NCBI RefSeq assembly: GCF_000182925.2
Contig: NC_026505.1
Location: 2,914,001-2,978,000 of the forward strand
Direction: 5' to 3'
DNA length: 64,000 nt
Source of the DNA: Neurospora crassa OR74A
Lineage: Eukaryota; Ascomycota; Sordariomycetes; Sordariales; Sordariaceae
Below, in pieces: positions 1 through 10,765 of the stretch. The translations under genes and the position numbers were made by a program. Position 1 is the stretch's first letter. Every line of letters starts with the position of its first letter. The notes beneath the pieces were generated by a model. The model worked only from the letters and a program-made list of their open reading frames with translations. It made no database searches and had not been told where the DNA came from.

Positions 1-1
1 C

Positions 2-877
2 CGTGCGCGAGAACGACGCATCCGGGAAGCAGAAGAGGAACACGCCGCCACCCTGCGTCGCGAGTATGAAAAAGCCAAGACGGTCGACGTGATCGAGGAC
101 TTGCATCACAACCGCTCATACCGGCATTACGAGGACATCTCTGACCAGCACCGCCGGAACAAGTACCTCGATCACCATACTGACGTCACCATCAAAACCG
201 AAGCGGCCCTCGTCGACAACTCCCTCAAAATGCACGGCGCCAGCGTCGACAACGCCATCCAGTGGCAACGCCACAACAACCACATGGCCATGGGTGTCAA
301 CGCCGCTCACGTCCAGCGCGATATCAAAATGCAGCGGCACGCCGTTGATCTGACTATTGGCCGCGATGCCGCCCAGCTTAACCGGTCCATCGCCATTCGG
401 CACCACAACGACGGGATGGTCATGGCCTCGCAGCAGCGTGGCGCCCAGCTAGCGCACATGCGCCACGAACACCACCAGGTCATACAGCAGCGGAAAGACC
501 ACGGCGTTATCGACCACATCCACGCCGAGAACCGGCACGCGCTCGAAATGCGCGCGGGCGCCCAGCGCCATGGGCAGGCACTCGCGCACCAGCGATCGGC
601 GCACCAGCTGGGCATGAGGAATCGCGCGGATTACTATAACCAGGGACTGGAGTTCCAAGGGAGAGCGCAGGCGATGCATGAGAGGCATATTGAGGGCATT
701 CATCAGAAGCATATGATGCTGGCGGGGGCGAAGCATACGATGAACATGACGGAGTTGGGGGCGCAGAGGGGAAATATTATTGGGCAGACTAATTTGAATG
801 AATTAAGGCAGTGGTCGGCGGCTGGAGGGGGGAGGAGTATTGGGTATGGAGGGGGCAGAGTGCAATTGCTAAATTGA
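2..877 (+). CDS. His-rich helical protein of unknown function, 3' part only
   Basis: The frame is open from the window edge to a TGA at 875-877, so this is the C-terminal part (about 291 residues) of a larger protein. I do not recognise the family. The first visible stretch is charged and helical (REAEEEH, REYEKAK). It is followed by roughly 200 residues very rich in His, Gln, Arg, Met and Ala, with about 29 His in the last 262 residues and many RH, HH and AH pairs. The tail becomes glycine-rich (AAGGGRS, GYGGGR). No signal peptide or membrane segment is visible in this part. Coding status rests on the long open frame and biased third positions: the 5' half is C/G-rich at wobble positions and the last 60 codons are less so. 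Function is unknown. A metal-binding or low-complexity scaffold is only a guess from composition. Confidence 0.7.
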   Translation, partial: RARERRIREAEEEHAATLRREYEKAKTVDVIEDLHHNRSYRHYEDISDQHRRNKYLDHHTDVTIKTEAALVDNSLKMHGASVDNAIQWQRHNNHMAMGVNAAHVQRDIKMQRHAVDLTIGRDAAQLNRSIAIRHHNDGMVMASQQRGAQLAHMRHEHHQVIQQRKDHGVIDHIHAENRHALEMRAGAQRHGQALAHQRSAHQLGMRNRADYYNQGLEFQGRAQAMHERHIEGIHQKHMMLAGAKHTMNMTELGAQRGNIIGQTNLNELRQWSAAGGGRSIGYGGGRVQLLN

Positions 878-1989
878 GTGTGCGTTTGGAAGAACTTTGG
901 CGAGAAAGAGATGAAACGACGGGAAAGCATCGAAAGAAGGGACGAAGAAAGAAGGAGGTGCATTGGAAGGCAACTGAAGGCCCAAAGAATGACGCGGAGA
1001 TATGGCTGGCGTTTTGCGGATTTTTGATACCATAAACATAGCGTTTATCTTTTATTTAGACCTTTATATCTTCAGAATGTATTTCTTTTTTCATCAATCA
1101 TGACTTTTGAAAATAAGGAAGTTAGAGTATGTTATTCACAAGACGCTCAGGGGGTGATTAGGTAAGTGTTAAGGGTAGGGTAAGGGTTAGACGTGGGTGG
1201 ATAAGGGAAGCAAAACTGGACATAATCACTCGCGAGCCTTGTGGCCATAACCCCCCGATGAACCATATTAAAGAAGCATAATGGAGGGACTTGCCTGCTA
1301 ATATGCATTCTTCCGGAATGCCTCCCTTCAAAACAAGATTTTGTGGTCTCATGACGGAGTGAGTGACCACTGCGCCTGCGGTACGTATGAAATTGGTGCA
1401 AGTAGAAAGCCACACCTAGCTCCCACCACCACACTGCACCAGCCACAACCCCTTCTCCGAATTTTGCGGAGAATAGAGTGGATGCCGCCCCGTTTATTAT
1501 CTCCGGTGGAGTCACCTATGCCGCTCGGTGCGGGGACGCCGTCCCGTCATCAGCGCGGCTCTCTCCGTCCGTGGCACTTGTGGGAACACGGAATCTCGGT
1601 GAGTTCGTCTGCTGAACAGAACTTGCTTATCAGCAGTTACATGAACCGTTCCCTCTTTAACAACGGACAACGTTTCATCAGCATCCAGCGGCCCATCCCT
1701 TCAGTTGAAACTCGGTACTTACTATTTCAGCCTGCTGACCGAACGACTGGACGTCACACTGCATCTGCTCACCGATTGACCGATAAGCTGATCGACCAAA
1801 ACGACCTAATGTAACCTCTCTCTCCATTTAATTTTATTCATACATACTCTCTCACCTCATTATCGTGAATGACGTGAATTCCACCACCACCACTCGGCCG
1901 CCGTGACCACACATCCCTAAACAAACACATCTACCGCCGCCCCTACCTCAACCAAACAACACAATAAGTACCCCGAGAGCTGAATCACC
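878..1989. other. Intergenic: 3' flank of the His-rich gene and gtr1 promoter
   Basis: No convincing gene. A 157-codon open frame at 1341-1814 has no family resemblance and lies in the expected promoter/5' UTR of gtr1. It contains a degenerate telomere-like tract (TTAAGGG, TAGGG, TAAGGG, TTAG) at 1168-1190. The last 100 bases before the gtr1 ATG are C/A-rich, as is common in fungal 5' UTRs. Confidence 0.5.
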
Positions 1990-3219
1990 ATGGCCGACTA
2001 CGACCAGCCCACCATGGGCGCCTCGACAGCCGCAGCCGCCGCACACGCCCAGCTCAAAAAAGTCAAGAAGCAAAAAGTCCTGCTCATGGGCAAATCCGGG
2101 TCCGGCAAGTCGTCCATGCGCAGCATCATCTTCAGCAACTACCTGGCGCGCGACACGCGCCGCTTGGGGGCCACCATCGACATTGACCTGTCGCACGTCA
2201 AGTTCCTCGGCAATCTGACGCTCAACCTGTGGGACTGCGGTGGGCAGGAGGCTTTTATGGAGAACTATCTCTCGCAGCAGCGGGCGCACGTGTTCAGCAA
2301 CGTCGGGGTGCTCATCTACGTCTTTGACATTGAGTCGCGCGACGTGGACCGCGACTTGGCGACGTACGTCAACATCATTTCGGCGCTCGTGCAGTACAGC
2401 CGCGAGGCCAAGGTGTTTGTCTTGATTCACAAGATGGACCTGATCCAGCCGATGACGCGCGAAGATGTGTTTGATCGCCGCGTTGCGCTGGTGAGACGCA
2501 AGACGGCCGAGGCGGTGGCGATTGTACGGAAGCAGAAGCCCGAAGTTTCTGGAGTAGGAGTAGGAGGATTACCCGGCCCCGGCGGCGGCGGCGGCGGCGG
2601 TGGTGCCATGATGGCAGGCTCCCTCCCCTCCCCGGAACTCTCCACGCCCATCCCCGACCTCGAAGTGGAAATGCAACTCTTCGCCACCTCCATCTGGGAC
2701 CAATCTTTGTACAAGGCCTGGGCCTCCATCATCCACGACCTCGTCCCCAACCTGTCCGTCATCGAAACCCAACTGGCCTCTCTGGGTGTAGCAATCGATG
2801 CCGATGAGATCCTCCTCTTCGAACGCACCTCCTTCCTGGTTGTCTCCAAATGGACCTCTCCAGAAGGGGAATCCAATCCCTACGGCGACCGCTTCGAGCG
2901 CATGTCCAACATTTTGAAGGCGTGGAAACACACGTGCTCAAAGTATACGGGCACGCCGAGAAACGCCGAGCAGTTTTCGGACTTTGAGTACAAGATGGGC
3001 GCCAACTTTAGCATGTTTGTCACCAAATTTACGACGAATACGTACATTCTCGTGTGCATGCCACCGGGCGAGGCGAGGTTCAACAGCGCGAAACTGAACG
3101 TGGCGGCGGCGAGGCCGTGGTTTAGGTTCCTGGATGGCCCCATGATTGCGCCGACGGCGGGCATCGGGAGTTCTCAGATGTTAAGCGGGTTGGCGGCGGC
3201 GGGGGGTGAAGTGGCGTAG
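1990..3219 (+). CDS. gtr1: Rag-family GTPase Gtr1 (EGO/Ragulator complex)
   Basis: Intronless, 409 aa. Gtr1/RagA pairs with Gtr2/RagC on the vacuole surface, where the nucleotide state signals amino-acid sufficiency to TORC1. Visible motifs: P-loop GKSGSGKSS at residues 34-42, switch II DCGGQE near residue 80, and HKMDL at the guanine-specificity (NKxD) position, which is the Rag variant. The second half matches the Rag roadblock-like dimerisation domain. Between the G domain and that half lies a low-complexity Gly insert (PGPGGGGGGGG) around residues 196-206, encoded by GGC repeats at 2577-2603, which is not a conserved Rag feature. The start gives a normal short N-terminus and has CACC just before ATG. 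The gene is convergent with the Shp1 gene. Family assignment is firm. Gtr1 rather than Gtr2 is based on overall similarity. Confidence 0.93.
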   Translation: MADYDQPTMGASTAAAAAHAQLKKVKKQKVLLMGKSGSGKSSMRSIIFSNYLARDTRRLGATIDIDLSHVKFLGNLTLNLWDCGGQEAFMENYLSQQRAHVFSNVGVLIYVFDIESRDVDRDLATYVNIISALVQYSREAKVFVLIHKMDLIQPMTREDVFDRRVALVRRKTAEAVAIVRKQKPEVSGVGVGGLPGPGGGGGGGGAMMAGSLPSPELSTPIPDLEVEMQLFATSIWDQSLYKAWASIIHDLVPNLSVIETQLASLGVAIDADEILLFERTSFLVVSKWTSPEGESNPYGDRFERMSNILKAWKHTCSKYTGTPRNAEQFSDFEYKMGANFSMFVTKFTTNTYILVCMPPGEARFNSAKLNVAAARPWFRFLDGPMIAPTAGIGSSQMLSGLAAAGGEVA

Positions 3220-3842
3220 ATGAGCGTGGAGGGGGAGGGGCGCTTAAGGGGTAGAAAATGTGGTGGAGGGAGAATTCCAGACATGGTATCACGGCCCTGG
3301 AAAGAACACGGCCGGGTTCGAGCGGATCGAGAAGAGGCATTCAAGGTTGCAAAATGGGCGAAAGGGCATCTTCTACGTGGGTGGGGTTTGGGGTGATTTG
3401 GGTTTGGCACACGATATTGTCTGATGGCTGCGCAAAAGCCAGACTGGGGGCATGCAGCACGCCCGTGAAACACAACGTCCCTTTGATATTATGTCCTGGG
3501 CTTTCTTTGGTCTGTATGATTTTCTTATTCGGGATTTGCATTTTGTTACACAGCAAGTTATTTGCGTTAGGGGTCGATGATACCCATAGCAGTCACGGCG
3601 ACGGCGACGGAGGCGTTTCAAAAATATTGAGGGGAGAAGACACTTCGAACAAAACTTATGTTATGCAACATGGTTAACAAGGGAACGTCTGTTGGAGCTT
3701 CCTTCTTTGGAATCTACAGACGAAACTAATTACTGTCTAGCCTCGATTTGCTTGCTGTGTTGGCCTGTAATGTGCCCGTAAATAAAACCCCTTTACCCAT
3801 TAAAACCCCTGGAAATACCATGCCCATGTCACATTATATCCC
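3220..3842. other. Convergent 3' intergenic region, gtr1 / shp1
   Basis: 623 bp between two converging stop codons. It probably holds both 3' UTRs. Short open frames here (for example 3258-3677) have no recognisable content. Confidence 0.5.
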
Positions 3843-5270
3843 TTAAACCCACTTGACGACAGCAGCAGCGCCTCTCTTGAATTCCGGGGTGTCACCCAGA
3901 ACCAGAGACTTGTCAGTGTGGTCCTTGTTGGGGAAGGTCGTGGAAAGAACCCAGGGTCGGGCTGAAAGAGACGTCGAAGAGCGCTGGACAAAGTCGTAGA
4001 CATCGCCAATCGTCTGCGACGTGTTGAATCGAGCCGGGAGGCGGCTACCGTCGGGCAACTGGATACGCAGCATCACTGTCGGCTGCGACTCATCCACGCC
4101 AGTTGTGGGAGCTTGAGCCGAGCCACTCGTAGCAGAAGCAGAAGCAACAGCGGTACTTGCGGCTGCAGCAGCAGCAGGAGGAACAAAGCCTGATCCGTCT
4201 CCTGGAACAGGGCTTCCCAGACGGCGGCCCTCGCCACTGAAGGGGACGTACTTCTTGGGCAGCTGTCTCCACTCCTCTTGATGTTGCTCCAACTTGACGT
4301 TCACACGCTGATCAGGCCTCACATTCATAAGGCGAAGCGGGGCGCGGCCAGCACGGATCATAGCCAAATCGGCCTGGTTGGCCGGGTCATCAAAGCGATA
4401 AAGCGGACCCTCCTCAACGCTGAATCCGTTGCTCCAAATATGCAAAGTTCTTTCCTGAGTTGGACCTTCAAGCTGGCGGGGCGCGGCAGAGGTATTCGAA
4501 TCGACATTGGGGATTTGTCGAGACTCAACGCCGTCACCGCCGAGGGTCATACCAGTGCCGCGGAAGCGGGTAGGTCTCGCGGTTCCGGCTCCGGTTTCGG
4601 CTCCGGTTTCTTCATCATCGGAGCTATTGCCACCGGCACGAGAGTTCCTGTATGAAAAAATCTCGTAGTTAGTACAGGAATGGAGTGGACATAGCCCTCG
4701 ACTTCGGGAACATACTCTCTAGCCTTGGCCAGAATATCTTGTAGAAGCCTTCTGGTGTCGCTGTTGGGTTCACGTTGACTAGGGTCCTGGACAGCCAAGC
4801 CCGACTTCTCGCCACCAGCAAACAAGTCCCTAGGTCCGCGACCTTCATCTTCCTCATCGTCCTCGTCCTCATCGTCATCCTCGTCGCGTCGACCCCCTAT
4901 GGAACTCAGGGTGGCAAGGCCGGTGCGTTTTTGGGTCTTCTTGGGAGCCGAAGAGGATGATTGCGCATACTGGGGAGCGGGGCGGCCGTCGAGAGTTCTG
5001 GGGCCAATATACTCGGGGGGCGCCGCGGCGCTGGCACGAGCAGAAGCGGGGGCAGCTCCAGTGTTCGAGGCACTGTTGTCTTGGTCCGTATAGTATGCGG
5101 CGACGGCAGCATCCATGTCCCAGTCGTAATTGTTCAGGTACTCTGTAGCCTGTGTGGTTTCAGTCAGTAAGCATCCTAGTGAAACATTTAGGATACTTTC
5201 AGCATACCGCATCAGTAGCAACTCCGGTCAGCTCACAGAAGCTGCTGATCTTGTCGTCGTGGTCGGTCAT
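3843..5270 (-). CDS. shp1: UBA-SEP-UBX protein, Cdc48/p97 cofactor Shp1/p47
   Basis: Three exons on the minus strand: 5270-5208, 5149-4716 and 4647-3843, with introns 5207-5150 (58 bp) and 4715-4648 (68 bp, donor GTATGT). All junctions keep frame. The protein starts with a UBA-like domain (ELTGVATDA, then ATEYLNNYDWDMDAAV across the first junction). A low-complexity acidic linker follows, then the p47 hallmark FRGTGMTLGGDG, the SEP domain (TLHIWSNGFSVEEGPL, then RLMNVRPDQRVNVKL) and a C-terminal UBX domain (LRIQLPDGSRLPARFNTSQT, ending AAAVVKWV). The UBX loop carries the sequence TFPNK near the C-terminus. Shp1/p47 recruits Cdc48 to ubiquitinated substrates and functions in membrane fusion, autophagosome formation and PP1 regulation. 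The gene is divergent from mim1. Confidence 0.92.
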
Positions 5271-6002
5271 TGTTATGTTTCGAGGTGGTGACGGCTTGAT
5301 TGGCTCGAGTTAAGATCCAGCACAGAGAATAATATCGGGGGTGGCTTTCGTTGCAATGGTGAGGTGTCGGAAGAATAATGCGAATGTGTTGCCGTAGGTA
5401 CTTCTAAAACTGGATGAAGTTTCGGTTTGGAATAGGATGGATCGAGTGAAAGCGAAGCCAAAGGAAGGAAGAAGTGGAAGTAAATGTCAACCACGCAGGC
5501 AGCCTCTGGTGGACGTGACGTGACGGGTCACCAAACGTTTGGTGGTACTAACAGTTTCCCCGCGGCATCGCAGCTGGAACAGCCACCCAGCTGTTAGTGA
5601 ACGACGGGAGCTTCCTGGACCGGGCTTTAAAGTGGCCGCCCCGCCAAATTGGACGCTGCGTGCCACTGGCCGTTCGTTACGTAAGCTCTGTAGGCCCCGC
5701 TGTTCCCCAAGTTCTCGCGCTAAAGTGACCAAAGCTGTCAGGATCACCCCTGCGATGCGAGCCTGTGACGCCAGCCGGCGGGGATTTTCTGCTGTTAGAG
5801 GTTGCCCTGGTCTGCCTGCCCCCGTTAGGTACCTCTGCACTACTTGTAGGTCGTGCCTAGCTCGCGACCTGTCACTGCTTCTCCCATCATTCCATTCCGC
5901 CTTTGCGACGCCGGCTTCCTGCGATAGTCTCATCCAACAACACTGCGCTTTCACCACCCGCCTTATACCGTTCCTTTGTCGCAAGTGCCTCCACCCATCA
6001 CC
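5271..6002. promoter_or_regulatory. Divergent promoter region, shp1 / mim1
   Basis: 732 bp between two oppositely directed ATGs, so it must contain both promoters. It includes one copy of the 10-mer AGAGGTACCT (on the minus strand, 5827-5836), which recurs at three other intergenic sites in the window. Open frames here look spurious. Confidence 0.5.
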
Positions 6003-6460
6003 ATGTCCGCTGAGGAGATATCGAACCCGTTGGCCGAGTCCGGCGTCACGATCTCGTCAGACAGCGAGCAGTATTCGGCGCCCGAATCCGCGTCACCCCA
6101 ATCTCCATCGTCATCCTCCCCCGCCGTCGTTCTGTACCAGCCACCCACTGTCTGGTCGCTATTCCGCAGCGCCGTCATCAACCTATTCCTCCCCTTTGTC
6201 AATGGCATGATGTTGGGATTTGGAGAGCTCTTTGCTCACGAAGCTGCGTTCAGGTTGGGATGGAGCAATACCAAAGTAAGCGCCCACCCACATCTGAACT
6301 CGCTCAATCCATGGTCCCAAAAGCGCTTACCATATCATAGGTCTTCCCCGTCAGCAGGCGAGACGCGCGTCCCATCGGCCCCGGTGTCGAAGTGGTCGAG
6401 AGGCCGAGGCGGAGAGTGGACTTGGATGATCACTTGGATGAGCTGACCAGCTTGGAGTGA
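6003..6460 (+). CDS. mim1: Mitochondrial import protein Mim1
   Basis: Two exons, 6003-6275 and 6341-6460, with a 65-bp intron (donor GTAAGC, acceptor ATAG). The junction is in phase 0 and the product is 130 aa. The recognisable core is FRSAVINLFLPFVNGMMLGF followed by GELFAHEAAFRLGW. This is the conserved single outer-membrane helix of Mim1 with its GxxxG-like small-residue face. The N-terminus is Ser/Pro-rich and cytosolic, and the C-terminal exon ends in an acidic helix (DDHLDELTSLE). Mim1 with Mim2 forms the complex that inserts alpha-helical proteins into the outer mitochondrial membrane and helps assemble TOM. The start has CACC before ATG. Small size plus the membrane core makes the call reliable. 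Confidence 0.88.
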
Positions 6461-7367
6461 TGAGCGCGTCGTCTTCCGCAGGCCACATAGCGCAACGACA
6501 TAAAGCAACAACAAAACTGTCCGGCTGCAGTGCTGAAAGTCAAACCAAATCATCGATGAAACATCAAAGGACGAGATAGACGCTTAAACAGCACTGTTAC
6601 CCAACGCAGCACCAGGGAATCTGTCCGGGTTCTGTGTGCAGTCACACTCCCTCGTTACGGCGGGGCCAATCTGGATCTTGGAGCGCATTCGTTTGACTGA
6701 AACGAGCATTGGCCAGGATATCACAGGCGATATCTTGGAGCAGAACGAGGGGAGAGAAAAGAATTGAGCATCCACCTTACATACTGCTCTGGGCTGCATA
6801 TAGCAAATACAGCAGACTGCTGGCAGGCGTCAAGAGGATATGCTTTCCGGCAGCGACTGCAAGCGCTAGGAGAAATAAAAACGACGGTAAAGTGTACAAT
6901 GTTCAACGCTCCAACAACAGCAGAGTTCTCAGCTTTCGGTCTGCCGTTCGAGGTCGAGTACTTCCATACATATATAGAGATACAGATACACTAGCAATTG
7001 AGGACCGTGATGGCTAGGCAATGCCGCAATGAAGCTTGCTGAGCTTCCATGTACGCTACATGGGCCGATTGCCGGCTGTCTAAGCTGTCGGGACAGCTGT
7101 CAAGTGACCATTCATTGGGCTTTGCGGGCCGTTCCCTGGCTGAAACCCAAGCAAAGGTGCGGGGCCTGGCCAGAGATCCGTGGACCCTTGCGGTTCCCGT
7201 CCTTTTCTGGGGAAAAAAAGTCGCGTCTGGTCGCCGGCGGCAGAGTCGAGTCCCACTTCATGCTTGACCCATTGTTGGATTTGGAGGGTATCCAGTGTTT
7301 TTGTGACTGAAGTTATCTTGAACATTGAAGTCTCCCCAAAGTCACACCAGTGACCTCTTCAGTCAAG
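6461..7367. other. Intergenic region, mim1 3' flank and oxa1 promoter
   Basis: 907 bp with no supported gene. Overlapping open frames around 6709-7310 lack codon bias and family resemblance. Confidence 0.5.
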
Positions 7368-8940
7368 ATGCTTCCCAGCCGAGGCCTCCTAAGGTCGACC
7401 CCAGCTTTGGGGCTCGCCAGAGCTGTAAGTTCTGTACTATCTTTCTTTCTCTTCTTTTTTTTTTTTTCCCCTCGGTCTTTTGTGCCAATCGAATGACACA
7501 CTTCCCAATGCGCGGCGACTAACACCAGTCTCCTGCGCATAGTCCTTCAAGGCCCCTTCGTCGCGACAGTTCGGCACTGCTCTGCGTTCTTCTTTCCCCC
7601 AGGGCTCTCGCAGGATAGGAGGTCCTCTCGGCACTACAGCTACCGCTGCCGCTTCCCACCAGCTCCTCTCTTCTCTTCGTCAGGTCCGCTACGCTTCGAC
7701 TGGTCCCGATGCCGCCGTCGCCGCCGATGCTGCTACTGCTGCTGCCGCCGCTCCCTCTTCCTCGCCCGTCGATGCTGTCGCCGCTACTCCCGTCGAGCTT
7801 ACCGGCAGCGATCTCCTCAACCTCCCCGAACAGATCGGCTTCCTCAAGACTCTCGGCCTCGACTATGGCTGGGGTGTTACCTCGATGATGCAATGGCTTA
7901 CCGAGCACGTCTACGTCTACTCCGGCCTCCCCTGGTGGGCCACTCTTGCTGCCGTCGCTGCCATCGTCAGAGTCGCCATCTTCAAGCCCTCTCTCGGCGC
8001 TTCGCAGGAGTCCCAGAAGATGCAGGATCTCAACAAGAACCCCAAATATGCCGCCATCATGGCCAAGGTAAAGGAGGCCTCCTTCGACACTACGAAGCAG
8101 AACGACCTCGTCAAGTATAGGCAAGAGATGGCTCTCATGACCAAGAATGCCGGCATCAACTACTTCAAGGTCTTCATTCCCTTCATCCAAGTTCCTATTG
8201 GTTTCGGAATGTTCCGTCTCATTCGCGGAATGGCCGCCCTTCCTGTCGAAAGCTTGGAGACTGGTGGCACCCTGTGGTTCCCCGACCTTACTGTTGCCGA
8301 CCCTTACTTCGCTCTTCCCATTGCCAGTGCCTGCCTGTTTGTTGCCTCTATGAGGGTAAGCTGTCCCTGGTACTACCCATTCGAAAGATGCATTGCTAAT
8401 CTAATGTACTCTTTGCTATAGAAACCCATCCCCTACATGGCCCCCCAGCAGGCGCGCATGATGAAGTCGATGGGCCTCGTCCTTGTCCCCGTCTCTATCT
8501 TCGCTACCGCGTGGCTTCCCGCTGCACTGCAGTGGTACTTCCTCGTCTCCGCGATTGGTCAGTACTTCCAGGCCAGCATTTTCCACCTTCCCGCCTTCCG
8601 CCGGTGGGTTGGTCTCCCCGAGCTTGTTCCCGGTGGCATGCGTGGGCCTTCCCCCTTCGCCAAGGCAGCGGCTCCTAGCAGCACCATTCAGTATGTTGCG
8701 CCTAGGACGATGGATACCACCGCGACGCCTGTCGACTCGGGTTCCATCCTTGGCGACATCAAGGACTCGAGCAACTTCGTAAAGGAGAAGCTTGAGGATT
8801 GGAAGAAGAAGAACGACAACACCAACATCCACTCGCGCGCCAAGGAGTATGAGGAGAGGAGAGCGTTGGAGGAACACGAGGCCTACCTTGCTCGTCTTGA
8901 GTTGAAGAAGCAGAAGCAGAAGGGGCGCAAGAACCACTAA
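7368..8940 (+). CDS. oxa1: Mitochondrial inner-membrane insertase Oxa1
   Basis: Three exons: 7368-7424, 7543-8355 and 8422-8940, with introns 7425-7542 (118 bp, containing a T-rich tract) and 8356-8421 (66 bp). Translation gives 462 aa. The first acceptor must be the CATAG at 7538-7542, because the upstream CACCAG would lead to an early stop. The N-terminus (MLPSRGLLRSTPALGLARA, then Arg/Ser/Ala-rich) is a typical matrix presequence. The YidC/Oxa1 core starts near YVYSGLPWWATLAA and includes a matrix loop with paired Lys/Gln residues and further hydrophobic segments (FIPFIQVPIGFGMFRLI, PYFALPIASACLFVASM, LVPVSIFATAWLPAALQWYF). The C-terminus is a basic coiled coil (ending KKQKQKGRKNH), which in Oxa1 binds mitochondrial ribosomes. 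Confidence 0.94.
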
Positions 8941-9853
8941 AAGGGATATGAACCACAGATGATGTCCAAGATCTTGACGATTCGTCTCTCGGAGCAACAC
9001 ATACGATTCTTGAGAAGCCATGTGCCGAAGCCGGCGCCAAGCTCAAGTTGACTAATTATCTTGTACACCAGAGAGGTCTGTGTTCAGGACTCGGCCCTAC
9101 CCATATTTGCTTCAGCATACCCTGCAATGGCTGAACAGGCTATGCTTATGACTTCGACTGTACACTATCCCCCTTTGTACTATACAATCTAGACATGTTT
9201 GGTTGACTGGCGTTTTTCTAGCAGCGGTAAAGTATATCACTTGTTCTTTGGGTTACCGCTTCATACCATACTAGACGATGATTTGACAATACAACCGGCG
9301 TAGGCAGTGTATGCGTGCCTGTCGATCACAGGAGTAATGAAATGCAGAAACCCATCCTGTGAATGATACTCGCCAACCATACAGTAATTGCAGAAGTTGT
9401 GGATATCCTCCAACAAAGAATTAGTGTCTGATTGGCTGGACCCAGCGCCATCGGAGAGGAACATCAAAGCTGAGCAGAGGGGGTTCGGTCCTGTTCGATG
9501 AGCACGCAATCCCGCCCGAAGGGCTTGGCTTGAGTGAGGGTTCTCTCCACGGATGGCGTCAACATGGGACTGGAAGAATGACATATGTCTTTATCTAGAT
9601 CACTAAATCACAAGTCCAACTTATTCTATAAAGGCTGACTTCCTCGACGGCAACACCAGTTTTATAGCTGTATCTGCCAACTTGTAACGGCAGCTCTACT
9701 CTCTTGATTCACTAGACGTGGCCGCAACAACTTCAAAATACATACGAGTCTTCATCGCCCCTTCAGAACGCTCTTCACCACCAAAGATATACAAACCTCA
9801 TCGTCTACTCACTAATCCAGTAACCACCACAACTTTGACCATCACCCACCAAG
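8941..9853. other. Intergenic region with one doubtful 107-codon open frame
   Basis: Holds the oxa1 3' flank and the carbonic anhydrase promoter. A minus-strand open frame at 9261-9584 (107 codons, beginning MSFFQSHVDAIRGENPH) has no known motif. It could be a small divergent gene or chance. I would not annotate it as coding without transcript support. Confidence 0.4.
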
Positions 9854-10765
9854 ATGCCCATCACCAACGAAGAAATCGCCACTCGCCTCGATGCCGCCTC
9901 GGCGTCTTACTCCTCCACCTTCGACAAAGACCACCTCGCTCTTCCGCCCGCAAAAAAGTATCTCGTCCTCACCTGCATGGACGCGCGAATCGATCCGGCT
10001 AGAGCCTTTGGGATCGAGTTGGGTGATGCGCATGTGATTCGGAATGTACGTTACATTACGTTAATGTAATGTTATGTTATGAGTTATATTCCCCCATGTT
10101 CACTTCTCTCAGTTACTTTAGAGTTTAATTCAGAGATTCTGCCCAGTAACACCTACTGCCTCATTATCAAAAAAAAAAAAAAATCACACTTAAAATGTCC
10201 CTCTATTGGTCAAGTCATGACTGATCTGAGAAAAGAAATTGATAATCCAAAATTGAACAGGCCGGCGCATCAAGCAAAGACGCCCTCCGCAGCATCGTCA
10301 TCAGCCAGCAGCTCCTGGCCACAGAAGCCATTGTCATCGTCAAGCATACCGGGTGCGGCATGTTGACGTTCCAGAATGAGGATGCTTATGAAGTTGTCGA
10401 AAAGAATCTTGGGTATGTATCTTGCTTTATCACGTCCTTCTCTCTCTCTTTCTTTCTCTATTTCTTTTTTTTTTTTTTTTTTTTCAAGGTTAGTTTCTCA
10501 ATACATTTTTTTCTTAACCATTGTTCTGGTGCCGCAGCGTGCGATTTGGAAAAGGCCAAACTGACTGACTGGATACAAAAACAGTGCTGAAGCACGAAAG
10601 GAGCTCGAAGAAAAAAAGTTGGATTTCCTCCCTTTCCCTGAGCTAAAGCAGGCTGTTCAGGACGATGTCAAGTTCCTGAGGGGGACCAAGTTGGTGAAGG
10701 ATGAGATTCCTGTCAGTGGATGGGTGTATGAGGTCGAGACGGGGAAGACGGTCAGAGTTGTCTAA
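9854..10765 (+). CDS. Small beta-carbonic anhydrase
   Basis: Three exons: 9854-10045, 10261-10412 and 10585-10765, joined in frame to 174 aa. Introns are 10046-10260 (215 bp) and 10413-10584 (172 bp), long for this window. The acceptor at 10583-10584 is chosen because the upstream GCCGCAG site (10537) leads to a stop. The result, ...EKNLG then [17 protein letters not shown], matches the family. Zinc ligands and active-site residues are visible: CMDARID (Cys, Asp-Arg dyad) near residue 42 and HTGCGM near residue 96. The enzyme interconverts CO2 and bicarbonate. No targeting peptide is evident, so a cytosolic location is likely. Both introns hold homopolymers: 14 or so A at about 10170-10182 and 20 T at 10465-10484. 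The subgroup is the short form without a long N-terminal extension. Confidence 0.9.

Noticed and set aside
1341-1814. 157-codon frame upstream of gtr1
   Set aside because: No motif, irregular composition, and it lies in the probable promoter.
5539-6210. 223-codon frame across the shp1/mim1 promoter and mim1 exon 1
   Set aside because: Different frame from mim1 and Arg/Ser/Pro-rich, as expected of non-coding GC-rich DNA.
10537-10584. Upstream acceptor (GCCGCAG) as exon 3 start of the carbonic anhydrase
   Set aside because: It leads to a stop after ten codons, whereas the ACAG at 10584 restores the conserved C-terminus.
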